Shown one piece after another: positions 9,331-16,990 of a stretch of DNA of 64,000 nt. Position 1 is the first letter of the stretch, and each line of letters opens with the position of its first letter. Source of the DNA: Allomuricauda sp. (GTDB lineage Bacteria > Bacteroidota > Bacteroidia > Flavobacteriales > Flavobacteriaceae); contig JASBTQ010000006.1 in NCBI GenBank assembly GCA_030148335.1, forward strand, positions 1-64,000. Direction: 5' to 3'. The notes under the pieces were generated by a model. It saw nothing but the letters and a program-made list of their open reading frames with translations, was not told where the DNA came from and ran no database searches. Made by a program: the position numbers and the translations under genes.

Positions 9331-10191
9331 AACGGTCTTCAGCTGGTTTCGGTACTCGGATGGATTCTGCCCGGTAAACGCCTTGAACGATTTGTTGAAG
9401 TGCGAAAAGTTGTTGAAACCACTGTCATAGCATACTTGGGTGATGCTTATGGGCTGTTCGGCCAGTAGTTTGGAAGCGTGCACCAAACGATATTCGTTCA
9501 CAAATTGGGTAAATGTTTTGTTGGTGATCTTTTTAAAGTACCTGCAGAACGAGGGGACAGTCATGCTCACCATGTCCGCAATTTCATCCAGGCTGATGTC
9601 CTCTTTGAAATGGGTCTTCACATAATTGAACACGATATTGATACGGTCGTTGTCCTTTACCTCGGTTTCCAGCGAAAAACCTTCAGCATTCAAAACGTTC
9701 AATTCGTTGGAAGTGGCCAAGATGTTCAAAATGTTGAGAATGGACAATAGCCTTTGAAAATCGGTCTGGTATTCCAAGATCTCCATTTTTTCCCCGACCT
9801 TCATCTTGGTCTTTCCCGAAAAGGCAATGCCGCCTTTGGCGACCTCGAACAGTTTTTGGATATTCTTCATTTCCGGGATGTTGAAAAAATCGCTACCCAG
9901 AAAATCGGCCTTCATCTGTACCAAGGTCTCACTTTTGTTACCGGTAAGCTTATCGGTGAACCCGCAGTGGGGCAAGTTGGAACCGATAAGGATAAGGTCT
10001 CCGTTCCTGAAATAGGAAACATGGCTGCCTATCTGGCGTTTGCCAGACCCCCCGTTCACATACACCAGCTCCAGTTCAGGGTGGTAGTGCCAGCCATTGT
10101 TCTTGTTCTCGTTGCTTTCATTGAACTTCTGAAAAGTGAACGAGTGGCCAAAACTAGGGGCTATTGCTTCAAAAGCAGGTTTGTGGGTCAT
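9322..10191 (-). CDS. AraC-family transcriptional regulator with N-terminal cupin
   Basis: A 289-residue regulator. The N-terminal half is a cupin-type sensor (HYHPELELVYVNGG, GDLILIGSNLPHCG), probably binding a small ligand, perhaps a sugar. The C-terminal 100 residues are the AraC double helix-turn-helix: LDEIADMVSMTVPSFCRYFK for the first motif and ITQVCYDSGFNNFSHFNKSF with the conserved end GQNPSEYR for the second. The start at 10191 (MTHKPAF) is preferred over an upstream in-frame codon that adds an unrelated 24 residues. No obvious target is adjacent apart from the small secreted protein transcribed divergently at 10404. Confidence 0.9.
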   Translation of the reverse strand: MTHKPAFEAIAPSFGHSFTFQKFNESNENKNNGWHYHPELELVYVNGGSGKRQIGSHVSYFRNGDLILIGSNLPHCGFTDKLTGNKSETLVQMKADFLGSDFFNIPEMKNIQKLFEVAKGGIAFSGKTKMKVGEKMEILEYQTDFQRLLSILNILNILATSNELNVLNAEGFSLETEVKDNDRINIVFNYVKTHFKEDISLDEIADMVSMTVPSFCRYFKKITNKTFTQFVNEYRLVHASKLLAEQPISITQVCYDSGFNNFSHFNKSFKAFTGQNPSEYRNQLKTVLS

Positions 10192-10403
10192 AAGAGCCAA
10201 ATTTTGTTCGGTACTATAAAGGTATATCGATGTTGGTCGAACACTTGTCTGCAAAATTACCAAAAATGTATGCTATTTTATCATTAATAAAAGGTTAACA
10301 TGCGCACCATGTTAAAATTGCATATAAACTGGAAAACATGGTGGTGTTACTGTCCTCTATTGCACCATACATTTGTCTCATCATCCTAAAAAAACAAAAT
10401 GTT

Positions 10404-10784
10404 ATGAAAGCAGTAGTAAAAAACCTAACAGTAGTAGCGGTCCTTTTGGTATCTGCCATGGGATTGGCTAACGGAACAGCAACCGATTTTGGTAAGAAAG
10501 TAATTGCCAAGAGCGAAGTGGAGAAAAGCATTATCAATATAGAGTTGGACCCAGTGTTCGTGAAAAAAGGTCAGAAAGTGATGATGAACCTTTTGAACGT
10601 TTCACAGGACAAGGTGACCCTAAAGGTGTATGACAGCCAGGACAGGCTTGTGTACAACGAATCCATCAGCGGTCAACTTGTTGTGGAAAAGGCGTTCAAC
10701 TTTGAAAAAGCTTTTGAAGATAAATACACCATCGTAGTCTCCGATAAAAACGGTACCTACAAAGAGACTATGGAAGTAAGATAG
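10404..10784 (+). CDS. Small secreted protein of unknown function
   Basis: A 126-residue exported protein. Signal peptide MKAVVKNLTVVAVLLVSAMG with cleavage near LANGTA. The remainder is predicted beta-rich, with a phrase (KVTLKVYDSQDRLVYNESI) reminiscent of the beta-sandwich of type IX C-terminal or DUF3244-like domains, ending KNGTYKETMEVR. It is too short to be cargo plus sorting signal, so it may be a free-standing beta-sandwich. The start is the ATG at 10404; upstream codons in frame would block the signal peptide. A strong terminator follows, so it is monocistronic. Confidence 0.75.
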   Translation: MKAVVKNLTVVAVLLVSAMGLANGTATDFGKKVIAKSEVEKSIINIELDPVFVKKGQKVMMNLLNVSQDKVTLKVYDSQDRLVYNESISGQLVVEKAFNFEKAFEDKYTIVVSDKNGTYKETMEVR

Positions 10785-10811
10785 TTTGTTTAGTTAATTT
10801 TTATGTGCACG

Positions 10812-10836
10812 GGGGGTCGAAAGGCCCCCTTTTTTT
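10812..10836 (+). terminator. Rho-independent terminator
   Basis: GGGGGTC (10812-10818), a GAAA tetraloop, GGCCCCC (10823-10829), then seven T. A textbook terminator for the small secreted protein; its T-run overlaps the stop codon of the convergent MOSC gene. Confidence 0.9.
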
Positions 10837-11467
10837 ATGCCCACTTTTTTAGTCGTTCCCTTTTTCCGGGAGGCAAGGCTTCATTGTCTATGGCCCACTG
10901 CAAAAGTGTTTTGTCCTTTTCCTTGGCAAAGAGCAGTTGGTAAAATTGTTGGGTGGTCAATGGGATGTTGGATTCTTCCACCAGTTCCATACCATCACCA
11001 ACGGACACTTTCCCGGTTTCCACAATACGGAGATAGGTGCCCGGCCAGCCGTGGTCTATAAAAGCTTTCAATATATTCTGGTCACCAAACCGAATGCCCA
11101 ATTTGTAGCAAGGTTCCCTAGGTTGGCTGATCTGCACCAGTGCCGACCCCAATCTATAGATGCTGCCTATCCTGATTTGGGACTCGTCCAGCCCTTCCAC
11201 GGTCAGGTTTTCGCCGAACATGCCCCAGTTCCAATCCAGATGGGGGTATTTTTCTCGCCAGTACGGATAGTGGTCGGAAGCGAACAGGTAGCATGCCTTG
11301 TATTCCCCTCCATGTACCTTTCTGTCGGCAACGGTATCACCCCGGACATCCTCCACATCCAGAAACAGCGGTTCCTGTACCGGAAATTTATAGATGCCCG
11401 TAGTGGTCTCTTTGCCGTTCCAAGTTATTTGGGTCGGGCGGCCTATGTTGGTAGAGATGATTTTCAT
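10835..11467 (-). CDS. MOSC domain protein (YiiM-like)
   Basis: A 210-residue cytoplasmic MOSC protein. The domain begins at MKIISTNIG and includes KVHGGEYKACYLFASDHYPYW, GMFGENLTVEGLDE and the conserved cysteine phrase QPREPCYKLG; in this superfamily Cys coordinates molybdenum cofactor. The C-terminal helical segment (TQQFYQLLFAKEKDKTLLQW) matches the three-alpha domain of YiiM-type proteins, linked to detoxification of N-hydroxylated compounds such as 6-hydroxylaminopurine. The start at 11467 is supported by a terminator hairpin lying just upstream, which an extended reading frame would have to translate. Confidence 0.88.
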   Translation of the reverse strand: MKIISTNIGRPTQITWNGKETTTGIYKFPVQEPLFLDVEDVRGDTVADRKVHGGEYKACYLFASDHYPYWREKYPHLDWNWGMFGENLTVEGLDESQIRIGSIYRLGSALVQISQPREPCYKLGIRFGDQNILKAFIDHGWPGTYLRIVETGKVSVGDGMELVEESNIPLTTQQFYQLLFAKEKDKTLLQWAIDNEALPPGKRERLKKWA

Positions 11468-11484
11468 CCTACCAAGATAAAAAA

Positions 11485-11505
11485 ACCACTGCTTTTGGCA
11501 GTGGT
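11485..11505 (-). terminator. Rho-independent terminator, minus strand
   Basis: ACCACTGC and GCAGTGGT pair around a 5-nt loop; read on the minus strand the hairpin is followed by a run of seven T. It ends the DUF6249 transcript before the MOSC gene begins. Confidence 0.85.
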
Positions 11506-11534
11506 CCATTCATTTGTTTTTAAAGGGGTCCTTC

Positions 11535-11885
11535 TTATTCTTTTTCCAAGCGCTTGGTCATGGTAAAACCTACCAAAAGCCCCACGCCCGCCAAGGTAAA
11601 GATGGTACCGGGATACGCTACTTCATCATCCATTCCAAGATTGTACACCAAGATAGAAGCCACAAAAATGGCCAATCCTATACCGATGAGCAATAATGAA
11701 ATGTTGAGGATGATGATTTTCCAGAAGGGTGCTGCACCCTCGCGTCTGCCCTTGACAAAAATGCTGGCGTCCGCTCCTTTTTCTATCAAGGCAAGGCGCT
11801 CTTTGTTCCTGGTTGAAAAATAGAGGTAGGCAATGGCAAAAATGACCCCAAAAATAATAGGTATGATAATTACTTCAGATCCCAT
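11535..11885 (-). CDS. DUF6249-like small membrane protein
   Basis: A 116-residue inner-membrane protein: one hydrophobic helix at the N terminus (VIIIPIIFGVIFAIAYLYF), a positively charged cytoplasmic segment (RNKERLALIEKGADASIF), then two more membrane helices and a basic tail (TKRLEKE). The layout matches DUF6249-type proteins that often accompany ECF sigma factors. It is divergent from the ECF gene at 12020, and its upstream region carries a TGTAACC-N16-CGTC promoter identical in layout to that of the sigma gene, so it probably belongs to the same regulon. Confidence 0.8.
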   Translation of the reverse strand: MGSEVIIIPIIFGVIFAIAYLYFSTRNKERLALIEKGADASIFVKGRREGAAPFWKIIILNISLLLIGIGLAIFVASILVYNLGMDDEVAYPGTIFTLAGVGLLVGFTMTKRLEKE

Positions 11886-11932
11886 AACAGTTCGTTTTTA
11901 ATGATTAAAATTATTTGCTTTTCATATCGTAT

Positions 11933-11959
11933 GACGACAGGTTTTAGATGCAGGTTACA
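11933..11959 (-). promoter_or_regulatory. ECF-type promoter for the DUF6249 gene
   Basis: Read on the minus strand: TGTAACC, exactly 16 nt, then CGTC. This matches the -35/-10 layout of ECF sigma factors generally (an AAC core, N16-17, CGTC). The predicted transcription start lies about 40 nt before the ATG at 11885. It is the mirror copy of the promoter at 11984-12010. Confidence 0.65.
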
Positions 11960-11979
11960 TAATTTTATAAAATATGTAA
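11955..11979. promoter_or_regulatory. AT-rich dyad between divergent ECF-type promoters
   Basis: TTACAT (11955-11960) and ATGTAA (11974-11979) flank a perfect 12-bp palindrome, ATTTTATAAAAT (11962-11973), giving a nearly perfect dyad with one extra base. It sits between the two outward-facing promoters and overlaps the -35 box of the leftward one, so it could be a regulator site or an AT-rich UP-like element. Confidence 0.5.
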
Positions 11980-11983
11980 TCTG

Positions 11984-12010
11984 TGTAACCCAACCCCGTG
12001 TTTTGTCGTC
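11984..12010 (+). promoter_or_regulatory. ECF-type promoter for the sigma factor gene
   Basis: TGTAACC (11984-11990), exactly 16 nt, then CGTC (12007-12010). The predicted start of transcription is only a few bases before the ATG at 12020. The match to ECF promoters suggests that the sigma factor transcribes its own gene. Confidence 0.65.
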
Positions 12011-12019
12011 CAAGGTGCA

Positions 12020-12598
12020 ATGCTGACCACTAACGAAAAAGAACTGATCAAGAAAATAAGCAACGGCAACACCGTGGCGTTCTCTGATTTGGTGGATGGT
12101 CATAAGGACCTGGTCTATACCTTGTGCATACGGATGTTGGACAATCGGGAAGACGCAGAGGAAGTATCACAGGATGTTTTTATTAAAGTGTTCACAGCTT
12201 TGCGTACCTTTAAGGGAGATTCCAAACTGTCCACATGGATCTATAGGATAGCCTATAACGCCTGTTTGGACCGCTTGAAAAAGAGCAAAAAGGAAAGGAT
12301 GCGCGTGGAAGTGGACCATTTGAAGAGTGCGGCATTTTCCGTAATGGACAATGCATTGGACAGGATGGTGCAGGAGGAGAGGTCAGCATTGATCAACTCC
12401 TGTTTGGCAGCCTTGCCGGCCGAGGATGCAAGCATCCTGACGCTTTTTTATTTTGAGGAAAAGAACCTCTTGGAGATGGAAAAGGTATTGGACCTTTCCG
12501 CGAACACCATCAAAGTGAGATTGTTCAGGGCCAGAAAGAAGCTGGCTGCTATCATGGAAAATAAATTTGACAAAGAAACAGTGGGAAGCAATGGATAA
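12020..12598 (+). CDS. RNA polymerase ECF sigma-70 factor
   Basis: A 192-residue ECF sigma factor. Region 2 is clear (HKDLVYTLCIRML, DAEEVSQDVFIKVF, KLSTWIYRIAYN) and region 4 is C-terminal (LPAEDASILTLFYFEEK, LDLSANTIKVRLFRARKKL). It shares an 8-nt overlap with the next gene, a small membrane protein that is the likely anti-sigma factor. The promoter just upstream fits ECF recognition and is mirrored in front of the divergent membrane protein gene, which points to autoregulation. Likely an envelope-stress regulator; the signal is not evident. Confidence 0.93.
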   Translation: MLTTNEKELIKKISNGNTVAFSDLVDGHKDLVYTLCIRMLDNREDAEEVSQDVFIKVFTALRTFKGDSKLSTWIYRIAYNACLDRLKKSKKERMRVEVDHLKSAAFSVMDNALDRMVQEERSALINSCLAALPAEDASILTLFYFEEKNLLEMEKVLDLSANTIKVRLFRARKKLAAIMENKFDKETVGSNG

Positions 12599-13007
12599 GC
12601 ACGAAGAAAAAGAACTGGAAGCATTTGTGGACAAGATTATGGCAGAAGCTCCTTTGGAGTCGCCCTCCGCGGACTTTACCAAGAACCTTGTGCAGCGCAT
12701 AGAAGCCACACAACACAAAGAGGTATATCAATATAAACCCATAGTGCCCAAGCAGGTACTTGTGCTTCTTTTTATTGGGTTGTTGACCTTGACTTTCTAT
12801 CTCATTGCCCAATACGGTCTGGAAAGTGATGGCGGATGGTTTGGAAACGTATCCGTGGAACCTGTTTTTGACAACATTTGGGGCTGGTTGGAAAATTATA
12901 CCTCTTCAAAAATCTTAATTTATGCCGTGTTGCTTTTTGGGCTATTGTTCTTTGTACAGGTACCCTTGTTGAAGAAACAACTGGACCGCAACGTGATGCT
13001 AGAGTGA
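12591..13007 (+). CDS. Two-helix membrane protein, candidate anti-sigma factor
   Basis: A 138-residue protein whose start codon lies inside the sigma gene (8-nt overlap), implying translational coupling. The N-terminal 60 residues are acidic and cytoplasmic (MDKHEEKELEAFVDKIMAEA, FTKNLVQRIEAT). Two membrane segments follow (VLVLLFIGLLTLTFYLIA; ILIYAVLLFGLLFFVQVPLL), separated by a Trp-rich periplasmic loop. I see no zinc-binding HxxxCxxC motif, so it is not a ZAS-type anti-sigma factor; the role is inferred from position and topology. Its 3' end overlaps the convergent DoxX gene by 9 nt. Confidence 0.75.
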   Translation: MDKHEEKELEAFVDKIMAEAPLESPSADFTKNLVQRIEATQHKEVYQYKPIVPKQVLVLLFIGLLTLTFYLIAQYGLESDGGWFGNVSVEPVFDNIWGWLENYTSSKILIYAVLLFGLLFFVQVPLLKKQLDRNVMLE

Positions 13008-13352
13008 GTAGGAGTAGGCCCAGTACATCAATGCGAACTGTAAGGGTATTCTAAGGACCAAGGCCCATTTGGGTAGGCCAGCGGCGGCCTTTTCGTTGGA
13101 GAGCATGTAAAAATGGACGGGCAGAAAAACGGCAAGCATCAAAATGATGCCAAAAGCGCTGATTTTCCGTGTTGCCTCAAAGCATAGACCGATTCCCAAA
13201 ATAATTTCGGCCATCCCGCTCAAGAATACCAACAACTTGTGGTAGGGGAGATATCTTGGCATGATGCGCAGGTATATCTTCGGTTTTACGAAGTGCATGG
13301 TGCCCGCAAGAATGTATAGGCCTGCCATCAAGTAAAGGTGCCATGGTGCCAT
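12999..13352 (-). CDS. DoxX-family membrane protein
   Basis: A 117-residue four-helix membrane protein with the DoxX-like pattern: LYLMAGLYILAGTMHFVKPK, PRYLPYHKLLVFLSGMAEI, ILGIGLCFEATRK and a C-terminal helix ALMYWAYSY. DoxX proteins form small quinone-linked or redox-associated membrane proteins; no specific role can be assigned. Stop codons of this gene and of the candidate anti-sigma gene interlock by 9 nt. The 456-residue membrane protein gene upstream ends 3 nt before its start, so the two are probably co-transcribed. Confidence 0.85.
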   Translation of the reverse strand: MAPWHLYLMAGLYILAGTMHFVKPKIYLRIMPRYLPYHKLLVFLSGMAEIILGIGLCFEATRKISAFGIILMLAVFLPVHFYMLSNEKAAAGLPKWALVLRIPLQFALMYWAYSYSL

Positions 13353-13355
13353 AAA

Positions 13356-14726
13356 TCAATCCTTAAATTTCCAAAAAGGGACCACAGACTCCGTCAAGGT
13401 GACAATCTCGCCCTTATCTTTTCGTTTCCTTTTGAGTTTGAGGAGGTGCTTACCCTCTTCCAGGTCCGATATTTTGAGGAAGGTCTCAAACCCAAGAACA
13501 TTGTTGAGGCCCGTGGTCAGGATGAAATCCCCATCCATTTGCAGGCTGTCGATTTCGAAAGAATAGATGTCATTGAAAGTCCTCAGGTATATTTTTCGGA
13601 TACTGTCCTTTTGTTGTTTCGTGGTGATTTCATCACTCCAGTTGGTAGTGATCTGGATGTTCGAGCTAAGGCCCCTTCTGTCTTTTTTGGGTTTTAATGA
13701 ATCGTTGAAAATAAAAATGCGCTCCTCAATGCTCTCCGTGAACGGGACAAAAATGTTCAAATAGGATTTTGTGGTCACTTTGGAAGGAATGATCATGGTA
13801 CCTGGAAAATCCCCATCATCGATCAGCATGTCCCCATAATTTTCCTTATTGGCAAAAGTGCTGGATGAGTTCAAGTCTTTTTCCAAATAGTTGGAATGGC
13901 GGTACTCCAAACTGGTGATGACCAATATCAGAATATATATCGGTGCCAAAAAGAGGGTCAACCGCTTGCCAAAGCGATGGTCCAGAAAATTATAGACCAA
14001 AGGTCTATAGAGAAATGAGAGGGTCAAAAAACTGAACACCCAATAGATGGGAAAATAGATTTTGGACACCCACTTGTTCCGTTTGAGCAGTCCTTGGGTC
14101 AAAAAATCGATAAAGGTGAGGAACATTCCCACGATGATGAACACAATGAGGATGGAACCCACAATGCTTCCCAACTGTTCTGGCAACCATTCGCCCTGAA
14201 TGATGAAAGTGGCCACTACTACAATCGAAATGATGATCATGGTCATGGCCAGCACATAGAAGATCAGCAAAAAGGAAATGGCAAAGAGCACACTGCAGTA
14301 GTTCTCCAAATTGGCGATGTACCGGTCAAAGGAAACAATCCTCTTCTTCAGGTAGTTGGTGAACAATTCGGAATACCTCAGTTTTTCAAACTCAATATCC
14401 CCGGATACATAACGCAGGCCCAAGGCACCGATCCACAATCCCCTAAGGATGACATGAAGCAACAAGTTGAACAGGAGAATGGAACTGGCAATGTGGAGAA
14501 TGAAATAGGCAACAAACCGATAGATGTGTTGTTCGTTCTCGGCATTGACCATCTCTATCCGAAGCGGTTCATAGGCCGTGAACAGTCCAAAAATGGAGAA
14601 TCCGGAAATGATTAGCTCCAATTCCCAACTTTGCTGTTGAAGGGAATCCAGCAACTTTTTGAAGGACGGACTCTTGTAGTCGTTATGGTTCACAGCTTGG
14701 TCGATTGGTGCGACCAATATAATCAT
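13356..14726 (-). CDS. Polytopic membrane protein of unknown function
   Basis: A 456-residue protein I do not recognise. The N-terminal 30 residues are soluble, followed by about seven or eight hydrophobic segments (ELIISGFSIFGLFTAY; FILHIASSILLFNLLLHVIL; MTMIIISIVVVATFII; IVGSILIVFIIVGMFLTFI; YFPIYWVFSFLTLSFLY; LTLFLAPIYILILVI). The last 160 residues are soluble and beta-rich (IFVPFTESIEERIFIFND; LKKRK-rich end), probably extracytoplasmic. The ATG follows the htpG terminator by a few bases; the gene is most likely transcribed with the downstream DoxX gene, 3 nt away. A real gene by length and coherent topology. Confidence 0.75.
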   Translation of the reverse strand: MIILVAPIDQAVNHNDYKSPSFKKLLDSLQQQSWELELIISGFSIFGLFTAYEPLRIEMVNAENEQHIYRFVAYFILHIASSILLFNLLLHVILRGLWIGALGLRYVSGDIEFEKLRYSELFTNYLKKRIVSFDRYIANLENYCSVLFAISFLLIFYVLAMTMIIISIVVVATFIIQGEWLPEQLGSIVGSILIVFIIVGMFLTFIDFLTQGLLKRNKWVSKIYFPIYWVFSFLTLSFLYRPLVYNFLDHRFGKRLTLFLAPIYILILVITSLEYRHSNYLEKDLNSSSTFANKENYGDMLIDDGDFPGTMIIPSKVTTKSYLNIFVPFTESIEERIFIFNDSLKPKKDRRGLSSNIQITTNWSDEITTKQQKDSIRKIYLRTFNDIYSFEIDSLQMDGDFILTTGLNNVLGFETFLKISDLEEGKHLLKLKRKRKDKGEIVTLTESVVPFWKFKD

Positions 14727-14734
14727 TAAAACGA

Positions 14735-14759
14735 AAAACCGCTCAATATGAGCGGTTTT
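14735..14759 (-). terminator. Rho-independent terminator of htpG
   Basis: AAAACCGCTCA and TGAGCGGTTTT pair perfectly over 11 bp around a 3-nt loop; on the minus strand it is followed by a T-rich tract. It separates htpG from the downstream membrane protein gene. Confidence 0.88.
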
Positions 14760-14787
14760 GTATCAGTTGGAGATCAAAGTAGATGTA

Positions 14788-16674
14788 CTACTTGATCATC
14801 TCGTAGCTACGGGCAATGAATTTGGTCAGTTCCTCACCTTTTAGCAGTCCCTTCGACAATCGGGCCAGATCCAAGGATTGGTTGATTAACCGCTCCCGCT
14901 TTTTGTCAGTTTTCGTATTCAGGATCTCACCTACCAACTCGTGGTTGGTGTTCACGATAAGGTTGTACATATCCGGCATATTACCCATTCCGAACATGCC
15001 ACCGCCCCCAGTGCGCTGCATTTCCTTCATTCTTCGCATAAATTCAGGCTCCGTGATGATGAAAGGGGAAGCGGTACTGTCCATGGCCTCCAATTGAATG
15101 GTGTAGCCTTTGTCGGCAATGGCGTTTTCCAGACTGGTCTTCAATTGTTCTTTCTCTTCATCGGAAAGCTTGGAAATGGCCGTGTCCTCTTTTTTGATGA
15201 GGTTATCGATGTGGTCAGCATCCACTCGAACAAAAGAAACCTTCTCCTTGGAAGTTTCCAATTTTTGCAACAAATGCGGAACAATGGGAGAATCCATCAA
15301 AAGCACTTCATAGCCTTTGGTCTTCGCCGCCTCGATGTAGCTGTGCTGTGCCTCTTTGTCCGAAGCATAGAGTACCACCAGTGTGCCGTCCTTGTCCGTT
15401 TGGGCATCCTTGATTTTGGCTTCCAGTTCCTCGAAGGTGTGATAGGATCCATCCACGGTGGGGAACAGGGCAAATTTTTCAGCTTTCTCAAAGAATTTCT
15501 CCTCGGTGAGCATTCCGTACTCGATCACCACTTTGATATCGTTCCACTTTTGCTCAAAATCCTCCCGATTGTTCTTGAAGAGGGAGCTCAATTTGTCCGC
15601 AACCTTTCGGGTGATGTAGGATGAAATTTTCTTCACCGCACCATCTGCCTGAAGATAGGACCTGGACACGTTCAAGGGAATATCCGGCGAATCGATCACC
15701 CCGCGGAGCATGGTCAGGAACTCGGGGACTATACCTTCCACATTGTCCGTTACGAACACTTGGTTTTGGTACAATTGTATCCTGTCCTTTTGGATGTTGA
15801 GGTCGTTGCTCAATTTGGGAAAATATAGGATACCTGTCAGGTTGAAGGGATAGTCCACATTGAGATGGATGTGGAAAAGCGGTTCCTCGAACTGCATGGG
15901 GTAGAGTTCCCTGTAAAAACTCTTATAATCCTCGTCCTTCAGGTCGGTGGGCTGTTTCGTCCAGGCCGGTTCGGGATTGTTGATGATGTTGTCCACCTCT
16001 TGGGTCGGGGCCGGTTCGTCCTCTTTGGCCCCTTCCGGTTTGGGCAGGGTCTCTTTTTTGGTGCCGAATTTGATCGGGATGGGCATGAACTTGTTGTACT
16101 TCACCAAGAGTTGACGGATTTTGGAATCATCCAAAAACTCTGTGGAATCTTCGGCCACATGGAGAATGATCTCCGTTCCCCTTTCCTTTTTATCGGCACT
16201 TTCCAAGGTAAATTCGGGCGATCCATCGCAGATCCAATGTACGGCCGGTTCGTCCTTGAAGCTCTTGGTGATGATTTCCACCTTTTCGGCCACCATGAAG
16301 GCAGAATAGAAACCAAGACCAAAATGGCCTATGATGCCCGCTTCCTTGCCTGCGTCCTTGTATTTGTCCAAGAATTCCTCGGCACCGGAGAAGGCAACCT
16401 CGTTGATGTATTTTTTGACCTCTTCCTCGGTCATCCCGATACCTTGGTCAATAATATGAATGCGTTTTTTGTCCTTGTCCACTTTCACCTCTATGATCGG
16501 GTTGCCATATTCTACCTTGGCTTCGCCAATGGAGGTCAAGTGCTTTAGTTTTAAGGTTGCATCCGTAGCGTTGGAAATAAGCTCCCTTAGAAAGATTTCG
16601 TGGTCACTGTACAGAAATTTTTTGATCAAGGGAAAAATGTTCTCTACTGAAACATTGATTTTACCTGTTGCCAT
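14788..16674 (-). CDS. htpG: Molecular chaperone HtpG (bacterial Hsp90)
   Basis: ATP-dependent dimeric chaperone of 628 residues, the normal bacterial length. The N-terminal GHKL ATPase shows FLRELISNATDATLKL, DQGIGMT and GHFGLGFYSAFMVA. The middle domain has the catalytic arginine phrase NVSRSYLQ, and the C-terminal dimerisation domain ends in ARSYEMIK. It is monocistronic, with a terminator downstream and a plausible promoter at 16710-16739. Confidence 0.97.
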   Translation of the reverse strand: MATGKINVSVENIFPLIKKFLYSDHEIFLRELISNATDATLKLKHLTSIGEAKVEYGNPIIEVKVDKDKKRIHIIDQGIGMTEEEVKKYINEVAFSGAEEFLDKYKDAGKEAGIIGHFGLGFYSAFMVAEKVEIITKSFKDEPAVHWICDGSPEFTLESADKKERGTEIILHVAEDSTEFLDDSKIRQLLVKYNKFMPIPIKFGTKKETLPKPEGAKEDEPAPTQEVDNIINNPEPAWTKQPTDLKDEDYKSFYRELYPMQFEEPLFHIHLNVDYPFNLTGILYFPKLSNDLNIQKDRIQLYQNQVFVTDNVEGIVPEFLTMLRGVIDSPDIPLNVSRSYLQADGAVKKISSYITRKVADKLSSLFKNNREDFEQKWNDIKVVIEYGMLTEEKFFEKAEKFALFPTVDGSYHTFEELEAKIKDAQTDKDGTLVVLYASDKEAQHSYIEAAKTKGYEVLLMDSPIVPHLLQKLETSKEKVSFVRVDADHIDNLIKKEDTAISKLSDEEKEQLKTSLENAIADKGYTIQLEAMDSTASPFIITEPEFMRRMKEMQRTGGGGMFGMGNMPDMYNLIVNTNHELVGEILNTKTDKKRERLINQSLDLARLSKGLLKGEELTKFIARSYEMIK

Positions 16675-16709
16675 CGTTTTTATTTTTTGTCTTTATCCCT
16701 TTCAGTCAA

Positions 16710-16739
16710 AAAAAATACCAGAATGATGGATATGACAAA
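16710..16739 (-). promoter_or_regulatory. htpG: Putative htpG promoter (Bacteroidota type)
   Basis: On the minus strand TTTG (16736-16739), an 18-nt spacer and TATTTTTT (16710-16717), close to the TTTG/TAnnTTTG consensus. The leader to the ATG at 16674 would be about 30 nt. Confidence 0.45.
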
Positions 16740-16836
16740 CTGGCACAAATTGGGACGTGGGTGGGCAAATAGAAAACTTTAACATAACTTTGTTTAATGT
16801 TTGTAATAAATATTTAAACAAAATACCTATCTTTAC

Positions 16837-16941
16837 AATGTTATAGGAAAGATTGCTATGAGATAGTATTACTATAACAATTTGTTTATTTATTGGTTAG
16901 GTTGTTGAAAATGCACTTTCGCCTGAAAGTGCATTTTCTTT
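16837..16941 (+). ncRNA. Candidate small RNA or leader with its own terminator
   Basis: In the 316-nt gap between htpG and the TetR gene lies a -7-like box TATCTTTA (16828-16835), with a TTTG at 16800-16803 at a slightly long 24-nt spacing. About 70 nt later comes a very strong terminator at 16907-16941. ATG codons in between run into stops within two codons, so nothing is translated. Either a roughly 100-nt small RNA is made, or transcription of the downstream tetR-ABC1 pair is attenuated. The rest of the gap holds the htpG promoter and, at 16785-16792, a perfect but unpaired TAnnTTTG. Confidence 0.35.
16907..16941 (+). terminator. Strong hairpin terminator upstream of the TetR gene
   Basis: GAAAATGCACTTTC (16907-16920) and GAAAGTGCATTTTC (16925-16938) pair perfectly over 14 bp with a GCCT loop, followed by TTT. 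No gene on the plus strand precedes it. Confidence 0.75.
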
Positions 16942-16990
16942 AAGTGGTTCCACTTGCCGGCCCAACACCCAAAATTTAATTCTCAGTATT

